A DNA stretch of 64,000 nucleotides from Ga0077555 sp041397775 (GTDB lineage: Bacteria; Pseudomonadota; Alphaproteobacteria; Rhizobiales; Hyphomicrobiaceae): assembly GCA_041397775.1 (NCBI GenBank), contig JAWKWB010000002.1, positions 248,001 through 312,000 on the forward strand. The letters run 5' to 3'. Each line of letters starts with the position of its first letter. Position 1 is the first letter of the stretch. Shown piece by piece: positions 1-9,823 of this stretch. Made by a program: the position numbers and the translations under genes. The notes beneath the pieces were generated by a model. It made no database searches. It had not been told where the DNA came from and worked only from the letters and a program-made list of their open reading frames with translations.

Positions 1-942
1 CCCTTTTGCGTCGACGAGGCGGACGAGTTCGAGACCGAACCGCGAGAAGACGAACGCCGCGGGAATGACCACGGCCTTGCGTTTGCCTGCCGAGATCCAA
101 ACCAGCGCGCGCTCGCCCACGAAGTAGTCACCCAGGCCTGGCACGTCGGCGTCCGCAATGACGCGACCGCCTTCCAGCTCCGGATAGACCTGGACGATCC
201 TGCCCTCGGTCGCCGGTGCGCTGCCCGTCGCCAGCCCACGCCCGTTGACGCGGATAGGATCGCCCTTGCGCAGGAAACGGGCGTGCCGCTCGGGCAGCTC
301 GATGCGCAGGAGATAGGCGTTGGCTGCAATCGTGGCAATGCTCTCGCCGGGGAGCACGACGCTGCCGACGGTCACCGGCACCTTCAGCACGCGGCCATCG
401 GCCGGCGCGAGGACCTGGCCCTCGGTCGCCTGCTGCTCGATGACCAGCCGTTCCGCGCGGGCGGCCTTCAGCTCGTTCGCCGCCACGTCCACGGCCGTCT
501 TGAGCTGATCGACGCGGGCTTGCGGCGTGACGCCGCGCGCGCGCAACTGCTCGGCCCGTTCCAGGTCGAGCCGGGCCGTCGCAAGGCGCGATTCGATGCC
601 CAGGATCTGCGCGTCCACGGCCTTGATCCGCAATGCGATCTTCGGGTCCGCGACGACGGCGATGGGCTGGCCGGCCTTGACCGATACCCCCGCCTGCACC
701 TGCAGGGTGACGATGGTACCCGGCGTGCGCACCCGTGCCTCGATGCGATCCTTGCTGCGCACGGTGGCGAGCACGGATTTCACATCGTCGACCTCGCTGA
801 TCGTGACGGTATGGCGCCCCGAGGCCGTCTGTGCCTTCGCCGGTATGCCGGACACGAGCAAGGCTGCGGCCACGCACGCCAGCCAAGGCGTTGTCGCCGC
901 TGCGCGGCGGCTTCGGGAAGGCGGGAAGGTCGCTTGGGTCAT
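1..942 (-). CDS. HlyD/RND-family periplasmic adaptor protein, C-terminus cut by window edge
   Basis: The frame enters from the left edge and starts at ATG 942, giving 314 codons with no stop, so the C-terminus is missing. The N-terminus has a short Arg-rich stretch and a hydrophobic run ending near PAKAQTA, a likely signal peptide. A lipoyl-like half follows (RTPGTIVTLQVQAG), then a helical hairpin (RLATARLDLERAEQL and LKTAVDVAANELKAA), then the second lipoyl half (VLAPADGRVLKVPV) and a beta-barrel part. This order is that of membrane-fusion adaptors that link an inner-membrane pump to an outer-membrane channel. ATG 957 is an in-frame alternative start; neither has a strong ribosome-binding site. 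The pump gene, if linked, lies outside the window, so the substrate is unknown. Confidence 0.85.
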   Translation of the reverse strand, partial: MTQATFPPSRSRRAAATTPWLACVAAALLVSGIPAKAQTASGRHTVTISEVDDVKSVLATVRSKDRIEARVRTPGTIVTLQVQAGVSVKAGQPIAVVADPKIALRIKAVDAQILGIESRLATARLDLERAEQLRARGVTPQARVDQLKTAVDVAANELKAARAERLVIEQQATEGQVLAPADGRVLKVPVTVGSVVLPGESIATIAANAYLLRIELPERHARFLRKGDPIRVNGRGLATGSAPATEGRIVQVYPELEGGRVIADADVPGLGDYFVGERALVWISAGKRKAVVIPAAFVFSRFGLELVRLVDAKG

Positions 943-1099
943 GCCGGCCGGTTCCATCGATCACACATAATGCTTTGCGGCACATAACTTTGATGCGCCG
1001 CAAACCTCAATGCGTAAAATCAATTCGCGTGGCCGGCAGCCCGGATGGCCTCGCCGGGCGCGAGGCGCGATGGCATGCGGGAGTGGTCGGAAGCCCCGG

Positions 1100-2017
1100 T
1101 CAGTGGTGGCGTGCCCGCTCCCCCTCCGCGATCGCCAGTTCGGCGGTCTCCGCCACGGCGGCGCTGGGAACGGACTGGCGCAGGTAGGTCTCCGCCTGCG
1201 TCTGGCCCGCCGCCTTGCCGCCGATGCGGCTGGCGAAGGCGCCGGTGCACTCGATCACCACGTGCCGCTGCCGGTCGAGCGTGATGACGTGGTAGGAATC
1301 CTCCAGCACACGCACCTCCACGGGACCGGCCAGGTTCCGCTGCAGGTAGAAGGCGTTGGCGAGGCTGGCACGGTCGTCCTCGCGCGGATGCAGGATCAGC
1401 GTGGGCTGCTTGATGTTGGGAATCTCGCGCTTCACCGTGTTGATGAGCCAGCGCATTTCCAGCATCACGCCGCCGGGATTGTCGAGCTGGCCGACCTGCG
1501 AGCTGTCACCGCTCTGGATCGCCGCCGTGACGAGCGCGCGGATGCGGGGATCCTTGATGCCGTAGGGGTCGCGCTCGCTGAACTTGATCAGGTTCGCGAA
1601 CCACTTCTGGGTCACGAGCGAGAAGAACGCCGAGTACCAGGGAACGCCCCAGCCATCGAGCTTGAGGGTCGGTGCGAACAGCGCCAGTCCCTGCACGCGG
1701 TCGGGACGCTGGGCCGCCAGATGCATGGCCATGACGGCGCCCATGGACAGGCCGCCGACGATGACCGTATCGCAGCTCTGGCACAATTCGTCGTGGGCGG
1801 CCTCCACGGAGGCATACCAATCCTGCCAGCTCGTATCGCGCAGATCCTCGAAGGTCCCGCAATGCCCGGCAAGCTGGGGGCAGTGCACGGTGAAGCCCTG
1901 GTGCGCCAGCCCGATCGCCACCATCCGGTGCTCGATCGGCGTGCCGCCAAGGCCGTGAATGAGAAGAATGCCCGTGCGGCCGCCGCGAAGCTTCAGGCTG
2001 CGATCGACGATACTCAT
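1100..2017 (-). CDS. Alpha/beta hydrolase (carboxylesterase / monoacylglycerol lipase-like)
   Basis: This 305-residue protein has the classic alpha/beta-hydrolase layout. The HGLGG oxyanion-hole motif is at residues 21-25, the nucleophile elbow GLSMG at 89-93 (Ser91), the acid residue in HPREDD near 214-215, and the catalytic His in DSYHV at 243. There is no signal peptide, so it should act in the cytoplasm on an ester or lipid-like substrate. The start is well supported by AGGAG ten bases upstream. The last 40 residues are an extra Ala/Glu-rich tail. It lies on the same strand as the phosphatase gene upstream but 243 bases away, so a shared transcript is uncertain. The substrate cannot be read from sequence. 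Confidence 0.88.
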   Translation of the reverse strand: MSIVDRSLKLRGGRTGILLIHGLGGTPIEHRMVAIGLAHQGFTVHCPQLAGHCGTFEDLRDTSWQDWYASVEAAHDELCQSCDTVIVGGLSMGAVMAMHLAAQRPDRVQGLALFAPTLKLDGWGVPWYSAFFSLVTQKWFANLIKFSERDPYGIKDPRIRALVTAAIQSGDSSQVGQLDNPGGVMLEMRWLINTVKREIPNIKQPTLILHPREDDRASLANAFYLQRNLAGPVEVRVLEDSYHVITLDRQRHVVIECTGAFASRIGGKAAGQTQAETYLRQSVPSAAVAETAELAIAEGERARHH

Positions 2018-2260
2018 GCGAACTTAGCTCCTGCAACTCGTGTGTCGTGCTCCACCACGCGCGCACCGGGGTGCGGGGCGCCGCGCGGCGCTCGTCGTTT
2101 CGGCCCGTCGGGGCCGCCTGCTGCCTTCTGCATGAAGGCACTTTGCGAAAATTGCCTTAGTGGATCGTCCGAACGCTTCCGCCCAGCAAACTGCGGACCA
2201 ACTGCACGTGGCCCACTTTGGGACGGACCGGCCAATTCACCCCGCAAGCGGCAACCGGGA

Positions 2261-2938
2261 TCAACCAGCGCTGGCGTGAAGCACGCTGCTGCGCTCGCGC
2301 ACCCGGAACCACTTGCTCATGACGCGGACCGCGTCGGAGAAGTCCAGGATGCGATGGTGGTCCACGTTGGCATCCAGGCAGTGCGTGGCGAGCGTGCCCT
2401 TGGCCAGAACGAGGTCGGATCGCTGCGCGATGCAGAAGTCCGACCGTCCATCACCCACGAGAATGTTGAAATCCCGCGGCGCCGGGCTGCTGTGGCTGCA
2501 CTTGCAGTTGCCCATGTTGAAGCGGCAGTCGTGCCGGGAATAGGGAAATTCCAGGCTCCAGCGATCGCCGCCCTGCCACGTCAGGGCATTGGCGAAATAG
2601 GGAAGCTCGAGCCCCGCCGAGCGCAGCACGGTGCCCACCACCTTGTCGAGGCCGTCGGAGACGACGACGACACGTGCGCCGTGGCGCTGGCACAGCCGCA
2701 CGAACTCCGGGAATGCCGGATCGATGCCGACGTCCGACAGGTATTCGTCGATCTCTTCGGGGGTGGCCCGCAGCATGGAGATCTGCTTGGCCATGCATTC
2801 ACGCGATGTCAGACGGCCCGTCTGCCATTCCTGCTCGATCTGGCGCCACGCGGGATCGGCGAAGCGGTCAAACAAGGCGTCGGTCGGCTCCTCAGGACTG
2901 ATGGTGCCGTCGAAGTCGACGTAGACATTGGTACGCAT
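2261..2938 (-). CDS. HAD-superfamily phosphatase, MtnX-like
   Basis: The 225-residue product opens with MRTNVYVDFDGT, whose DxD (residues 8 and 10) is the HAD nucleophile motif. VVVVSDGL near residue 89 is motif II (Ser), and NILVGDGRSDFCIA holds the acidic motif IV. This arrangement is that of the MtnX / phosphoserine phosphatase-like HAD group; MtnX dephosphorylates an intermediate of methionine salvage. A CNCKC-type cysteine cluster (CRFNMGNCKC) in the C-terminal half is seen in several MtnX relatives. The frame stays open further upstream, but ATG 2938 has GGGAA six bases ahead and begins exactly at the first HAD strand, so I chose it. No other methionine-salvage gene is nearby, so the substrate remains a guess. 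Confidence 0.8.
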   Translation of the reverse strand: MRTNVYVDFDGTISPEEPTDALFDRFADPAWRQIEQEWQTGRLTSRECMAKQISMLRATPEEIDEYLSDVGIDPAFPEFVRLCQRHGARVVVVSDGLDKVVGTVLRSAGLELPYFANALTWQGGDRWSLEFPYSRHDCRFNMGNCKCSHSSPAPRDFNILVGDGRSDFCIAQRSDLVLAKGTLATHCLDANVDHHRILDFSDAVRVMSKWFRVRERSSVLHASAG

Positions 2939-3337
2939 GCACTGTTCCCGCGACGCTTTTCTTCGAGCCCAATCCTGGGTCCCACGTTGAACACTTGAGG
3001 CAGTCGACCCGGAATAGGTCACGAAGAAGTCCGAAGGTCTCATTTGTTAGCAGGTATTTGCGAACGCGGGTTAGAATTTTTTCTGAGCATTGGCAAGCCT
3101 CTTCCACTACGGTTACTTGCGACCACCGGGCCGCCGGGATGGGCGCGGGTCGCATGCGAAAAGGGCAAGACTGCGACGTGCCGCATACGCATCGGCGGTT
3201 CAGCAGGAATCGTGCCGCTGCACTGCAGCACGGCGGGCGTTATCGGGAAAAATTATTTAGAAATACTATCTTGCGCCGCCAGTAGTCGCTGCCAGCGGCA
3301 AAAATGCGCGATCCGTCGCCGAAGAGGCCGAAACAGC
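2939..3337. other. Gene-free stretch of about 400 bases
   Basis: No reading frame here has coding character on either strand. The stretch must contain the promoter of the minus-strand phosphatase and the 3' untranslated end of the flavin-oxidoreductase gene. It is locally AT-rich (for example 3060-3085 and 3240-3272) compared with the flanking genes. I see no tRNA-like fold, repeat or intrinsic terminator. Confidence 0.5.
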
Positions 3338-4279
3338 CTATCCGCGTTGCATCTGCTCACGAATCTTGCCCATCAGCGCCAGTTGCCGCCGCGCGTCGCC
3401 CGCGAACCTCAAAATCATGTGTTCGACGCCGGCCCGGGCGTAACCGGCCAGGAATTCGGCGGCTCCCTCTGCATTGCCTGCATAACAGGCTTGTCTTGCA
3501 CGCAGCTGGGGAGCAGGGGCGCCATAGTAGCTTTCCAGATAGGCATCGAGCCGCTGGTTGGCCATCGGCGCGTCGTCCTCGATGGCGAGCGTCAGGTACA
3601 TGGCGCCCGTGAGCGCCCGCGCATCGCGTCCCGCCTCGCCGGCGATGCGACCGACGTCGGCCCACTGGCGCGCCCATTGCTCCGGTGCCCCGGAGTTCGG
3701 CAGCCAGCCGTCGTAGAGGCGGCCCGCGCGCTCCAGGCTCTGCGGCAGCGCGCCTGCGATCCAGATCGGCGGCCCGCCCGGGCGATAGGGCTTCGGCCCG
3801 ATGCTGGCGTCTTTCAGCGTCCACATGCCGTCGTGGCTGACGTGTTCCTCGCTCCACAGGCGGCGCGCCAGCGCCAGCGCCTCGTTCATGCGTCCGACCC
3901 GCCGCTCGAACGGGACGCCGCAGGCGGCGAACTCGGCACGGATGCTGGGAACGTCGCGGGCGATGCCGACACCCAGCACGATCCGGCCCTGGGAGATCTG
4001 GTCGATGGTCGCCACCTGGTGCGCGAGCAGCACGGGGTTGCGGAGTGCCGGCAGCAGTACGGCGGTGCCGATCGTCACGCGCGGCACGACGGCGGCAACG
4101 GCCGCCATCAATGTCAGTGGATCATGGCGCGGACGCGCAGTGACGGAATCGCCGATCCAGATGCTGTCGAAGCCCAAGCCTTCCGCCTCGCGCGCCAAAT
4201 CGAGCATGGGGCCCACACGCGGTTCCCCGGACATGATGCGCTCGCGCGTCGGGAGGAGGTAGCCCAGCTTCGGCGGCAT
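3338..4279 (-). CDS. LLM-class (luciferase-like) F420/FMN-dependent oxidoreductase
   Basis: The 313-residue protein is a bacterial-luciferase-type TIM barrel. MLDLAREAEGLGFDSIWIGD is the N-terminal family signature, followed by RPRHDPLTLMAAVAAVVPRV, LLPALRNPVLLAHQVATID, GRIVLGVGIA and the substrate-loop region RPGGPPIWIAG. Members use reduced flavin or F420 for monooxygenation or hydride transfer; the sequence does not say which. ATG 4279 is preferred over the upstream ATG 4369 because AGGGA lies eight bases ahead of it and the conserved barrel starts at once. It is divergent from the sulfatase gene, with a gap of about 160 bases that should hold both promoters. The substrate is unknown. Confidence 0.85.
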   Translation of the reverse strand: MPPKLGYLLPTRERIMSGEPRVGPMLDLAREAEGLGFDSIWIGDSVTARPRHDPLTLMAAVAAVVPRVTIGTAVLLPALRNPVLLAHQVATIDQISQGRIVLGVGIARDVPSIRAEFAACGVPFERRVGRMNEALALARRLWSEEHVSHDGMWTLKDASIGPKPYRPGGPPIWIAGALPQSLERAGRLYDGWLPNSGAPEQWARQWADVGRIAGEAGRDARALTGAMYLTLAIEDDAPMANQRLDAYLESYYGAPAPQLRARQACYAGNAEGAAEFLAGYARAGVEHMILRFAGDARRQLALMGKIREQMQRG

Positions 4280-4441
4280 GGCGATGGTCCCTTGTTGGCG
4301 AGCCCGATTGGCGCGACGGGCTCGAACGTCGGCGGCGTAACCGTCATTCATATGGCGTTCAGGACGCATGACATGTTTATGACGGGTATGTGACAGTGTC
4401 CAAGAACGTCACATCCCGCAGTCGATGCCAGGGTCTGTTCA

Positions 4442-6157
4442 GTGTCAACTCGTTCCCATGGACTGCTTGCCTCGGGCCGGGCCACCATGTGCCGGGTCAT
4501 GGGCCCTCCGGTGGCGCGTGCCACGAGTGCCATCGGCCTCGCCCTCCTCGCCCTCATCTGGCTGACGGAGGGGTGGTTCACCAATATCGTTTTCACCTGG
4601 GGCGTCACGGCGGCGATTGCGGCGTTCGTGCTGATCCTCAGCCGCCGGCCACTGTTCTCGGTCACATGTACGGCGGTGCTCGTCGTTCTGATCAACGGCA
4701 CCTCCTGGGCAAAGCAGCAGACACTCGGCATGATGCTGCACGCCTACGACTTGTTCTTCTACGTCACGTCGTGGGCGACGGTCAGCTATCTCTGGCAGGG
4801 CGCGCGCCTTCATGTGCTGCTGTTCGCCTCGGCGCTGATCGTGTCCACAGTGGCGGCCTGGGCCGCCTGGCGTGCCGAACCCGCGCATGTCTCGCGCCGC
4901 CGCGCGGTCGTTGGCTTCGTCGTCGCCGTGCTCGTCGCGATCGGGGCGGCGGCCACCAACTCCGAGCGTCCGCAGATGCGCTTCTATTGGAAGTCGCATT
5001 TCGTTTCGGCGTTCTATTCGTCCTGGGTGGAGACGATGCAGGCCCTCCTGCAGGGCCAGTTGATCCAGGCGGCGCAATCAGCCGGTCTTCCCCCGCTCGC
5101 CGCCATGGGCCGATGCGAGCCGTCTCCAAAGCCGCCCCACATCGTGCTGATCCATCAGGAATCGATCGTGCAGCCGAGCCTCTTCAAGGGGCTCACCTAC
5201 GATCGCGGCGTCGATCCCTTCTTCCGCTCGCACGACGGCGAACTTCACCGCATGCGCGTGGAAACCTATGGCGGGGCCTCCTGGCTGAGCGAGTTCTCGA
5301 TCCTGGCGGGCTTGTCCACGCATGCCTTCGGCGGCATGCGGGATTTCGTGCAGGCCTTCCTCGCCGGCAAGGTCCACGATACCGTGCCGGAGGTGCTGGC
5401 GCGCTGCGGCTACCGCAACGTCGTCTTCTATCCGATGCAGCGCAATTTCGTGTCGAACAGCCGCTTCTACAACGCGATCGGGCTGAAGGAGGTCTTCGAC
5501 CAGAAGGCGCAGGGCGCACCGTCCACGATCGAGCGCGATGCTTTCTACTACGGCAATGCCCTGAAGGAGATCGGCCGGCATGTGTCGCGGTCCGAGCAGC
5601 CCATGTTCGTCTATATCCAGACGATGTCGGCACACTGGCCCTACACGTTCAAGTATGCGCCCGAGATGGACGTTCCCGGTGGCGGGCCCGACGCCACGCC
5701 CGAGATGCATGAATATCTGCGTCGCCTGACGCTCGCCACGCGCGACTACGACGCCTTCGTTGCCGATCTGGAAAAGCGGTTCCCGGGCGAGCGCTTCCTC
5801 GTCATGCACTACGGCGATCACCAGCCGCTCGCCACCCGGTCGCTGATCGGCAAGGCGACCTACGACAACCCCGAGGATATGGCGCTGGGGCCGTTGTCGC
5901 TCGGCTACATCACGTATTTCGCCGTGAACGGGATCAACGTCACGCCGCCGCCGTTGCCGAAGGTGAGGACGCTCGACGTGCCCTATCTGGGAACGGTCCT
6001 CCTGCAGCAGGCGGGGCTACCCTTGCCCCCTTCCTACAGGGCCCGCATGGCGCTGCTGGAGCAATGCGAGGGCCGCTATCAGACGTGCCCTCGCCAAAAC
6101 AACATTCTGGCTTTCCACCGCCGCCTCATCGACGCTGGCCTGCTGATCAGCCGCTGA
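4442..6157 (+). CDS. Membrane-anchored LTA synthase-like sulfatase / phosphotransferase
   Basis: The 571-residue protein has four or five membrane segments in residues 27-175, then a sulfatase-fold catalytic domain. HIVLIHQES (Glu240) matches the metal-binding Glu of LtaS-type enzymes. YGGASWLSEFSILAGL (276-291) is the nucleophile region, PMFVYIQTMSAHWPY (His398) a substrate or metal segment, and MHYGDHQP (Asp459, His460) the C-terminal metal ligands. The nucleophile position reads GGAS where the classical enzymes have Thr. The family transfers phospho-alcohol groups to envelope glycopolymers on the outer face of the inner membrane. The start is GTG 4442, with CAGGG eight bases upstream; ATG 4487 and 4499 are alternatives. 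No glycan-synthesis genes are next to it. Confidence 0.78.
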   Translation: MSTRSHGLLASGRATMCRVMGPPVARATSAIGLALLALIWLTEGWFTNIVFTWGVTAAIAAFVLILSRRPLFSVTCTAVLVVLINGTSWAKQQTLGMMLHAYDLFFYVTSWATVSYLWQGARLHVLLFASALIVSTVAAWAAWRAEPAHVSRRRAVVGFVVAVLVAIGAAATNSERPQMRFYWKSHFVSAFYSSWVETMQALLQGQLIQAAQSAGLPPLAAMGRCEPSPKPPHIVLIHQESIVQPSLFKGLTYDRGVDPFFRSHDGELHRMRVETYGGASWLSEFSILAGLSTHAFGGMRDFVQAFLAGKVHDTVPEVLARCGYRNVVFYPMQRNFVSNSRFYNAIGLKEVFDQKAQGAPSTIERDAFYYGNALKEIGRHVSRSEQPMFVYIQTMSAHWPYTFKYAPEMDVPGGGPDATPEMHEYLRRLTLATRDYDAFVADLEKRFPGERFLVMHYGDHQPLATRSLIGKATYDNPEDMALGPLSLGYITYFAVNGINVTPPPLPKVRTLDVPYLGTVLLQQAGLPLPPSYRARMALLEQCEGRYQTCPRQNNILAFHRRLIDAGLLISR

Positions 6158-6179
6158 CGTCGCCAGCGGCCGATCGTTT

Positions 6180-7067
6180 TCATGCGGCGGCTGGGTGCCC
6201 CGCAGCCCTGGCGCGCGTCAGCACGCGCTCGGCCAGCTTCAGGTGCGGCTTGTCGAGCATCATGCCGTTGAGGCTCGCTACGCCCGTATCGCTCGCTGCG
6301 AACGCCCCGACGACCGCCTTGGCGTGACCGATCTCTTCCTCCGACGGGGTGAACACGGCGTTGATCGTGGCCACCTGATCGGGGTGGATGGCGATCTTGC
6401 CCGTGAAGCCGTCGCGCTTGGCTGCCCGCGATTCTGCCTCCAGTCCCTTCTGGTCGCGGAAGTTCACGAAGACCGTATCGATCGGCTCGACGCCGGCGGC
6501 AGACGCCGTGATCAGCATGAGATCGCGCACCAGCCGGTAGGGCGACGTGAAGTTGCCGGCCTCGTCGCGATTGGCGAGCGAGCCGATCACCGCGCCCAGA
6601 TCTTCCGCGCCCCAGCTCATGCCCGACAGGCGGCTGCTCGATCCCACGTAGGTCGACAGTTGCAGCACCGAGATCGGAACTTCCGTGACGATCGGCAGGA
6701 TGCGCGTGCGGCCGCTGTCGAGGCCATGCTGGGATTCGGCATGGTTCAGCGCGATCGAGAGCTTGTGCACCTCTTCGCCAGAGGCGGGCTTGGGCAGGAT
6801 GATGCCGTCGGGCCCGGCCGCCATGACTTCGGCGAGGTCCGTTTCCCAGTCCGCGCTGTCCAGCGGGTTGATGCGCACGTAGAAGCGGTGCTTGGCGCCG
6901 CCCGCGCGCGCAGCCTTGATGAAATCGCGCGCCATGGGTCGGGCGACGGGGCGGCGGGCGGCCGCCACCGAGTCCTCGAGGTCGAGGATCAGCACGTCGG
7001 CGGGCGAGGCCAGCGACTTCTCGAGCTTGCGCTCACTGTCGGCCGGCACGAAGAGCATGGAGCGCAT
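6180..7067 (-). CDS. CitE-like HpcH/HpaI-family CoA-ester lyase
   Basis: The 295-residue protein begins MRSMLFVPADSERKLEKSL and continues DVLILDLEDSVAAARRP, the standard opening of CitE/malyl-CoA-lyase-type enzymes. Further hallmarks are RINPLDSADWETDL, GIILPKPASGEEV, ILPIVTEVP, SWGAEDLGAVIG (acidic metal site) and GKIAIHPDQV. These enzymes cleave or form beta-hydroxyacyl-CoA thioesters such as malyl-CoA or citramalyl-CoA with Mg2+. The start at 7067 follows the MaoC stop by five bases and has AAGG nine bases upstream, so the two are translated together. Pairing with a MaoC hydratase suggests hydration of an unsaturated dicarboxyl-CoA followed by cleavage, as in itaconate or mesaconate breakdown; that is inference, and no CoA-transferase is present. 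Confidence 0.85.
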   Translation of the reverse strand: MRSMLFVPADSERKLEKSLASPADVLILDLEDSVAAARRPVARPMARDFIKAARAGGAKHRFYVRINPLDSADWETDLAEVMAAGPDGIILPKPASGEEVHKLSIALNHAESQHGLDSGRTRILPIVTEVPISVLQLSTYVGSSSRLSGMSWGAEDLGAVIGSLANRDEAGNFTSPYRLVRDLMLITASAAGVEPIDTVFVNFRDQKGLEAESRAAKRDGFTGKIAIHPDQVATINAVFTPSEEEIGHAKAVVGAFAASDTGVASLNGMMLDKPHLKLAERVLTRARAAGHPAAA

Positions 7068-7072
7068 GGACG

Positions 7073-7528
7073 TCAGCCTTTCGGTTGCTTGCGCATGAAA
7101 GCCTGGCGGCGGCATTCCGCCACGAGCTGTCCGCGCTGGTTGTAGGCCCGGTGCACGAAATCGACGACGCCGGCGTCGGGCCGCGACTTGCTCTCGCGCT
7201 TGGCGACGACTTCCGTCGTGGCGCGCAGCGTGTCGCCGTGGAAGACGGGGGCGGGGAATTTCACGTCGGTCATGCCGAGGTTGCCGATGGTGGTGCCCAA
7301 CGTCGTGTCGCCCACCGAGACGCCGATCATCAGTCCCAGCGTGAACAGCGAATTGACGAGCGGCTTGCCCCACTCGGTCTTCGACGCGAAATCGGCATCC
7401 AGATGCAGCGGCTGCGGATTGTGCGTGAGGCAGGTGAAGAGCACGTTGTCCATTTCCGTGACGGTGCGCGTGATGGAGTGCTCGTAGACTTTCCCGATCT
7501 CGAATTGCTCGAAGTACAGGCCGGACAT
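7073..7528 (-). CDS. MaoC-family acyl-CoA hydratase (single hotdog domain)
   Basis: This 151-residue protein is a single hotdog domain of MaoC type. The catalytic segment is FTCLTHNPQPLHLDADFA, in which an Asp/Asn-His pair hydrates an enoyl-CoA, and VNSLFTLGLMIG and KFPAPVFHGDTLRATTEV are the other conserved stretches. GAGGA lies eight bases before ATG 7528. The gene sits between the MFS gene (49-base gap) and the CitE-like gene (five-base gap). That arrangement matches RipB/RipC-like hydratase-lyase pairs, although the CoA-transferase of those pathways is missing. The likely reaction is reversible hydration of a branched or dicarboxylic enoyl-CoA. Confidence 0.85.
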   Translation of the reverse strand: MSGLYFEQFEIGKVYEHSITRTVTEMDNVLFTCLTHNPQPLHLDADFASKTEWGKPLVNSLFTLGLMIGVSVGDTTLGTTIGNLGMTDVKFPAPVFHGDTLRATTEVVAKRESKSRPDAGVVDFVHRAYNQRGQLVAECRRQAFMRKQPKG

Positions 7529-7576
7529 CTGTTCGTTTCCTCGATTGTTGCGGCGGGTTGGCGATAAGAAATGTGC

Positions 7577-8812
7577 TCAGGCTGCCGGGGCCGCCGCGCT
7601 GGCGGCCGTGCGTTCGCGGCGGTCGCTCCACAGCGTCAGCACCACCGACAGGATCATGAAGACCGCCGACAGCGCGAAGATCGAGCGCGGCATGCCGTGG
7701 TCCATGATGCTGCCGTAGATCAACGGTGCGACGATGCCACCGATATTGAAGCCCGTCGATACGATGCCGAAGGCGCGGCCGGCCGCTCCCGGCGGGGCCG
7801 CCTTGCGCACCAGCATGTCGCGCGAGGGCGCGATGAGGCCGCTCAGGAATCCGGCGAAGGCCATCACCGCGACGAGGGCTACAGGCGGCAGTGACGCCAC
7901 CGCCACCCCCAGCACGACGAGCGCGTTGATGGCGAAGCACGCAGCCGCCACCTGACCGTGACGCACGGTCCGGTCGGCCAGGAAGCCGCCGGCGAGCACG
8001 CCCGCCGCCGCAGCGCCGAGGTAGGCGGTGAGCGCCACGTTGGCCGAGGCGAGCGTCATCCCGTAGGAGGCCACGAACGAGGCGACGGAGAAGCTGTTGA
8101 TGCCGCCGTTGGCGAGGCTGACGAGCGTGTAGAAGCCCAGCAGCGCGATGATCGGTCCCGTGAGCACGCTGGCAAGGGAGGCCGAGCCGCCTTTCGACGC
8201 CTTCGCCTGGGGGCTGCCGGTGAGTGTGGGAACGTTGACGAAGGCGATCGCCACCGCGGTGGCAAGACCGAGCGCGCCCGCCGTCATCAGTGCGCCCTCG
8301 AGTCCGAATGAGGAAACCAGCAGCAGCATCACGGCGGGAGTGACGGCGCCGCCGAGAAAACCGGAGAAGGTGTGCAGGGAGAAGGCGCGGCCCATGCGCC
8401 CTTCGGCGATGCCGGCCGAGAGAATGGCGTAGTCGGCGGGGTGGTAGACGCTGTTTGCGAGCCCGGCCAGGGCCGCGCACACGAGAAGCATGGGATAGCT
8501 CAGCGTCAGGCCGAGCAGCGTGAATGCCAGGCCGCCCACGACGAGCCCCGCGATCAGGATGCGCTTGGGGCCGAGCTTGTCGACGAGGACGCCGACAGGG
8601 GCCTGCGTCAGTCCCGAAACGATGCTGAAGACCGTGATCGCCAGTCCCAGTTCGACGAAGCCGACACCCATCAGCTCCTTCAGCACCGGAAACAGCGGCG
8701 GCAGCACGAGGATGTGGAAATGGCTGACGAAATGCGCCGCGGATATCGGCAACAACACCGCGAGCCAAGCGTCCTTGGGGGCCCCGGCCTCGCCTGTGAC
8801 ATCGGTGACCAT
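7577..8812 (-). CDS. Major facilitator superfamily transporter
   Basis: The protein is 411 residues from ATG 8812 and is mostly hydrophobic, with about twelve membrane segments. The loop 2-3 signature reads GVLVDKLGPKRILIAGLVVG, and the matching second-half loop reads GGFLADRTVRHGQVAAACFA. The family exchanges small organic molecules, often acids or drugs, across the inner membrane. The frame extends upstream to ATG 8857, but 8812 has GAGG eleven bases ahead and gives a normal cytoplasmic N-terminus. It is 123 bases downstream of livF and upstream of the MaoC/CitE pair. It could therefore carry the same acid those enzymes process, or export a by-product. Confidence 0.85.
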   Translation of the reverse strand: MVTDVTGEAGAPKDAWLAVLLPISAAHFVSHFHILVLPPLFPVLKELMGVGFVELGLAITVFSIVSGLTQAPVGVLVDKLGPKRILIAGLVVGGLAFTLLGLTLSYPMLLVCAALAGLANSVYHPADYAILSAGIAEGRMGRAFSLHTFSGFLGGAVTPAVMLLLVSSFGLEGALMTAGALGLATAVAIAFVNVPTLTGSPQAKASKGGSASLASVLTGPIIALLGFYTLVSLANGGINSFSVASFVASYGMTLASANVALTAYLGAAAAGVLAGGFLADRTVRHGQVAAACFAINALVVLGVAVASLPPVALVAVMAFAGFLSGLIAPSRDMLVRKAAPPGAAGRAFGIVSTGFNIGGIVAPLIYGSIMDHGMPRSIFALSAVFMILSVVLTLWSDRRERTAASAAAPAA

Positions 8813-8935
8813 GCGTGATTCGTGCCTCGGTTTCGCAACGGGCCGACAATCAAGCATGCACCCGTCCGCGAGACAACCCGCCCGCGCCGCGCACCTCGGG
8901 CCTCTGCTATGCGCTGGCCCGCGTCCCCGATCGCG

Positions 8936-9730
<795 letters not shown>

Positions 9731-9823
9731 GTCGTGGGGTCCGCATGGATAATGAGGGGACGGGAGGCCCGGGCGGCAGCCTGTGCCGCCGCCCGCACCT
9801 GTCATCGGGATGGGCGATGCCGC

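Noticed and set aside
2014..2247. 77-codon minus-strand ORF ending in ATGA overlap with the alpha/beta hydrolase start
   Set aside because: The overlap looks like coupling, but the hydrolase has its own good AGGAG, the ORF lacks a ribosome-binding site, and the product is a Gly/Pro/Arg-rich sequence without a recognisable feature.
1010..2998. 662-codon plus-strand open frame across the hydrolase and phosphatase genes
   Set aside because: It is antisense to two genes with clear catalytic motifs, and its product is His/Arg/Gly-rich with no fold-like pattern; high GC removes stop codons in such frames.
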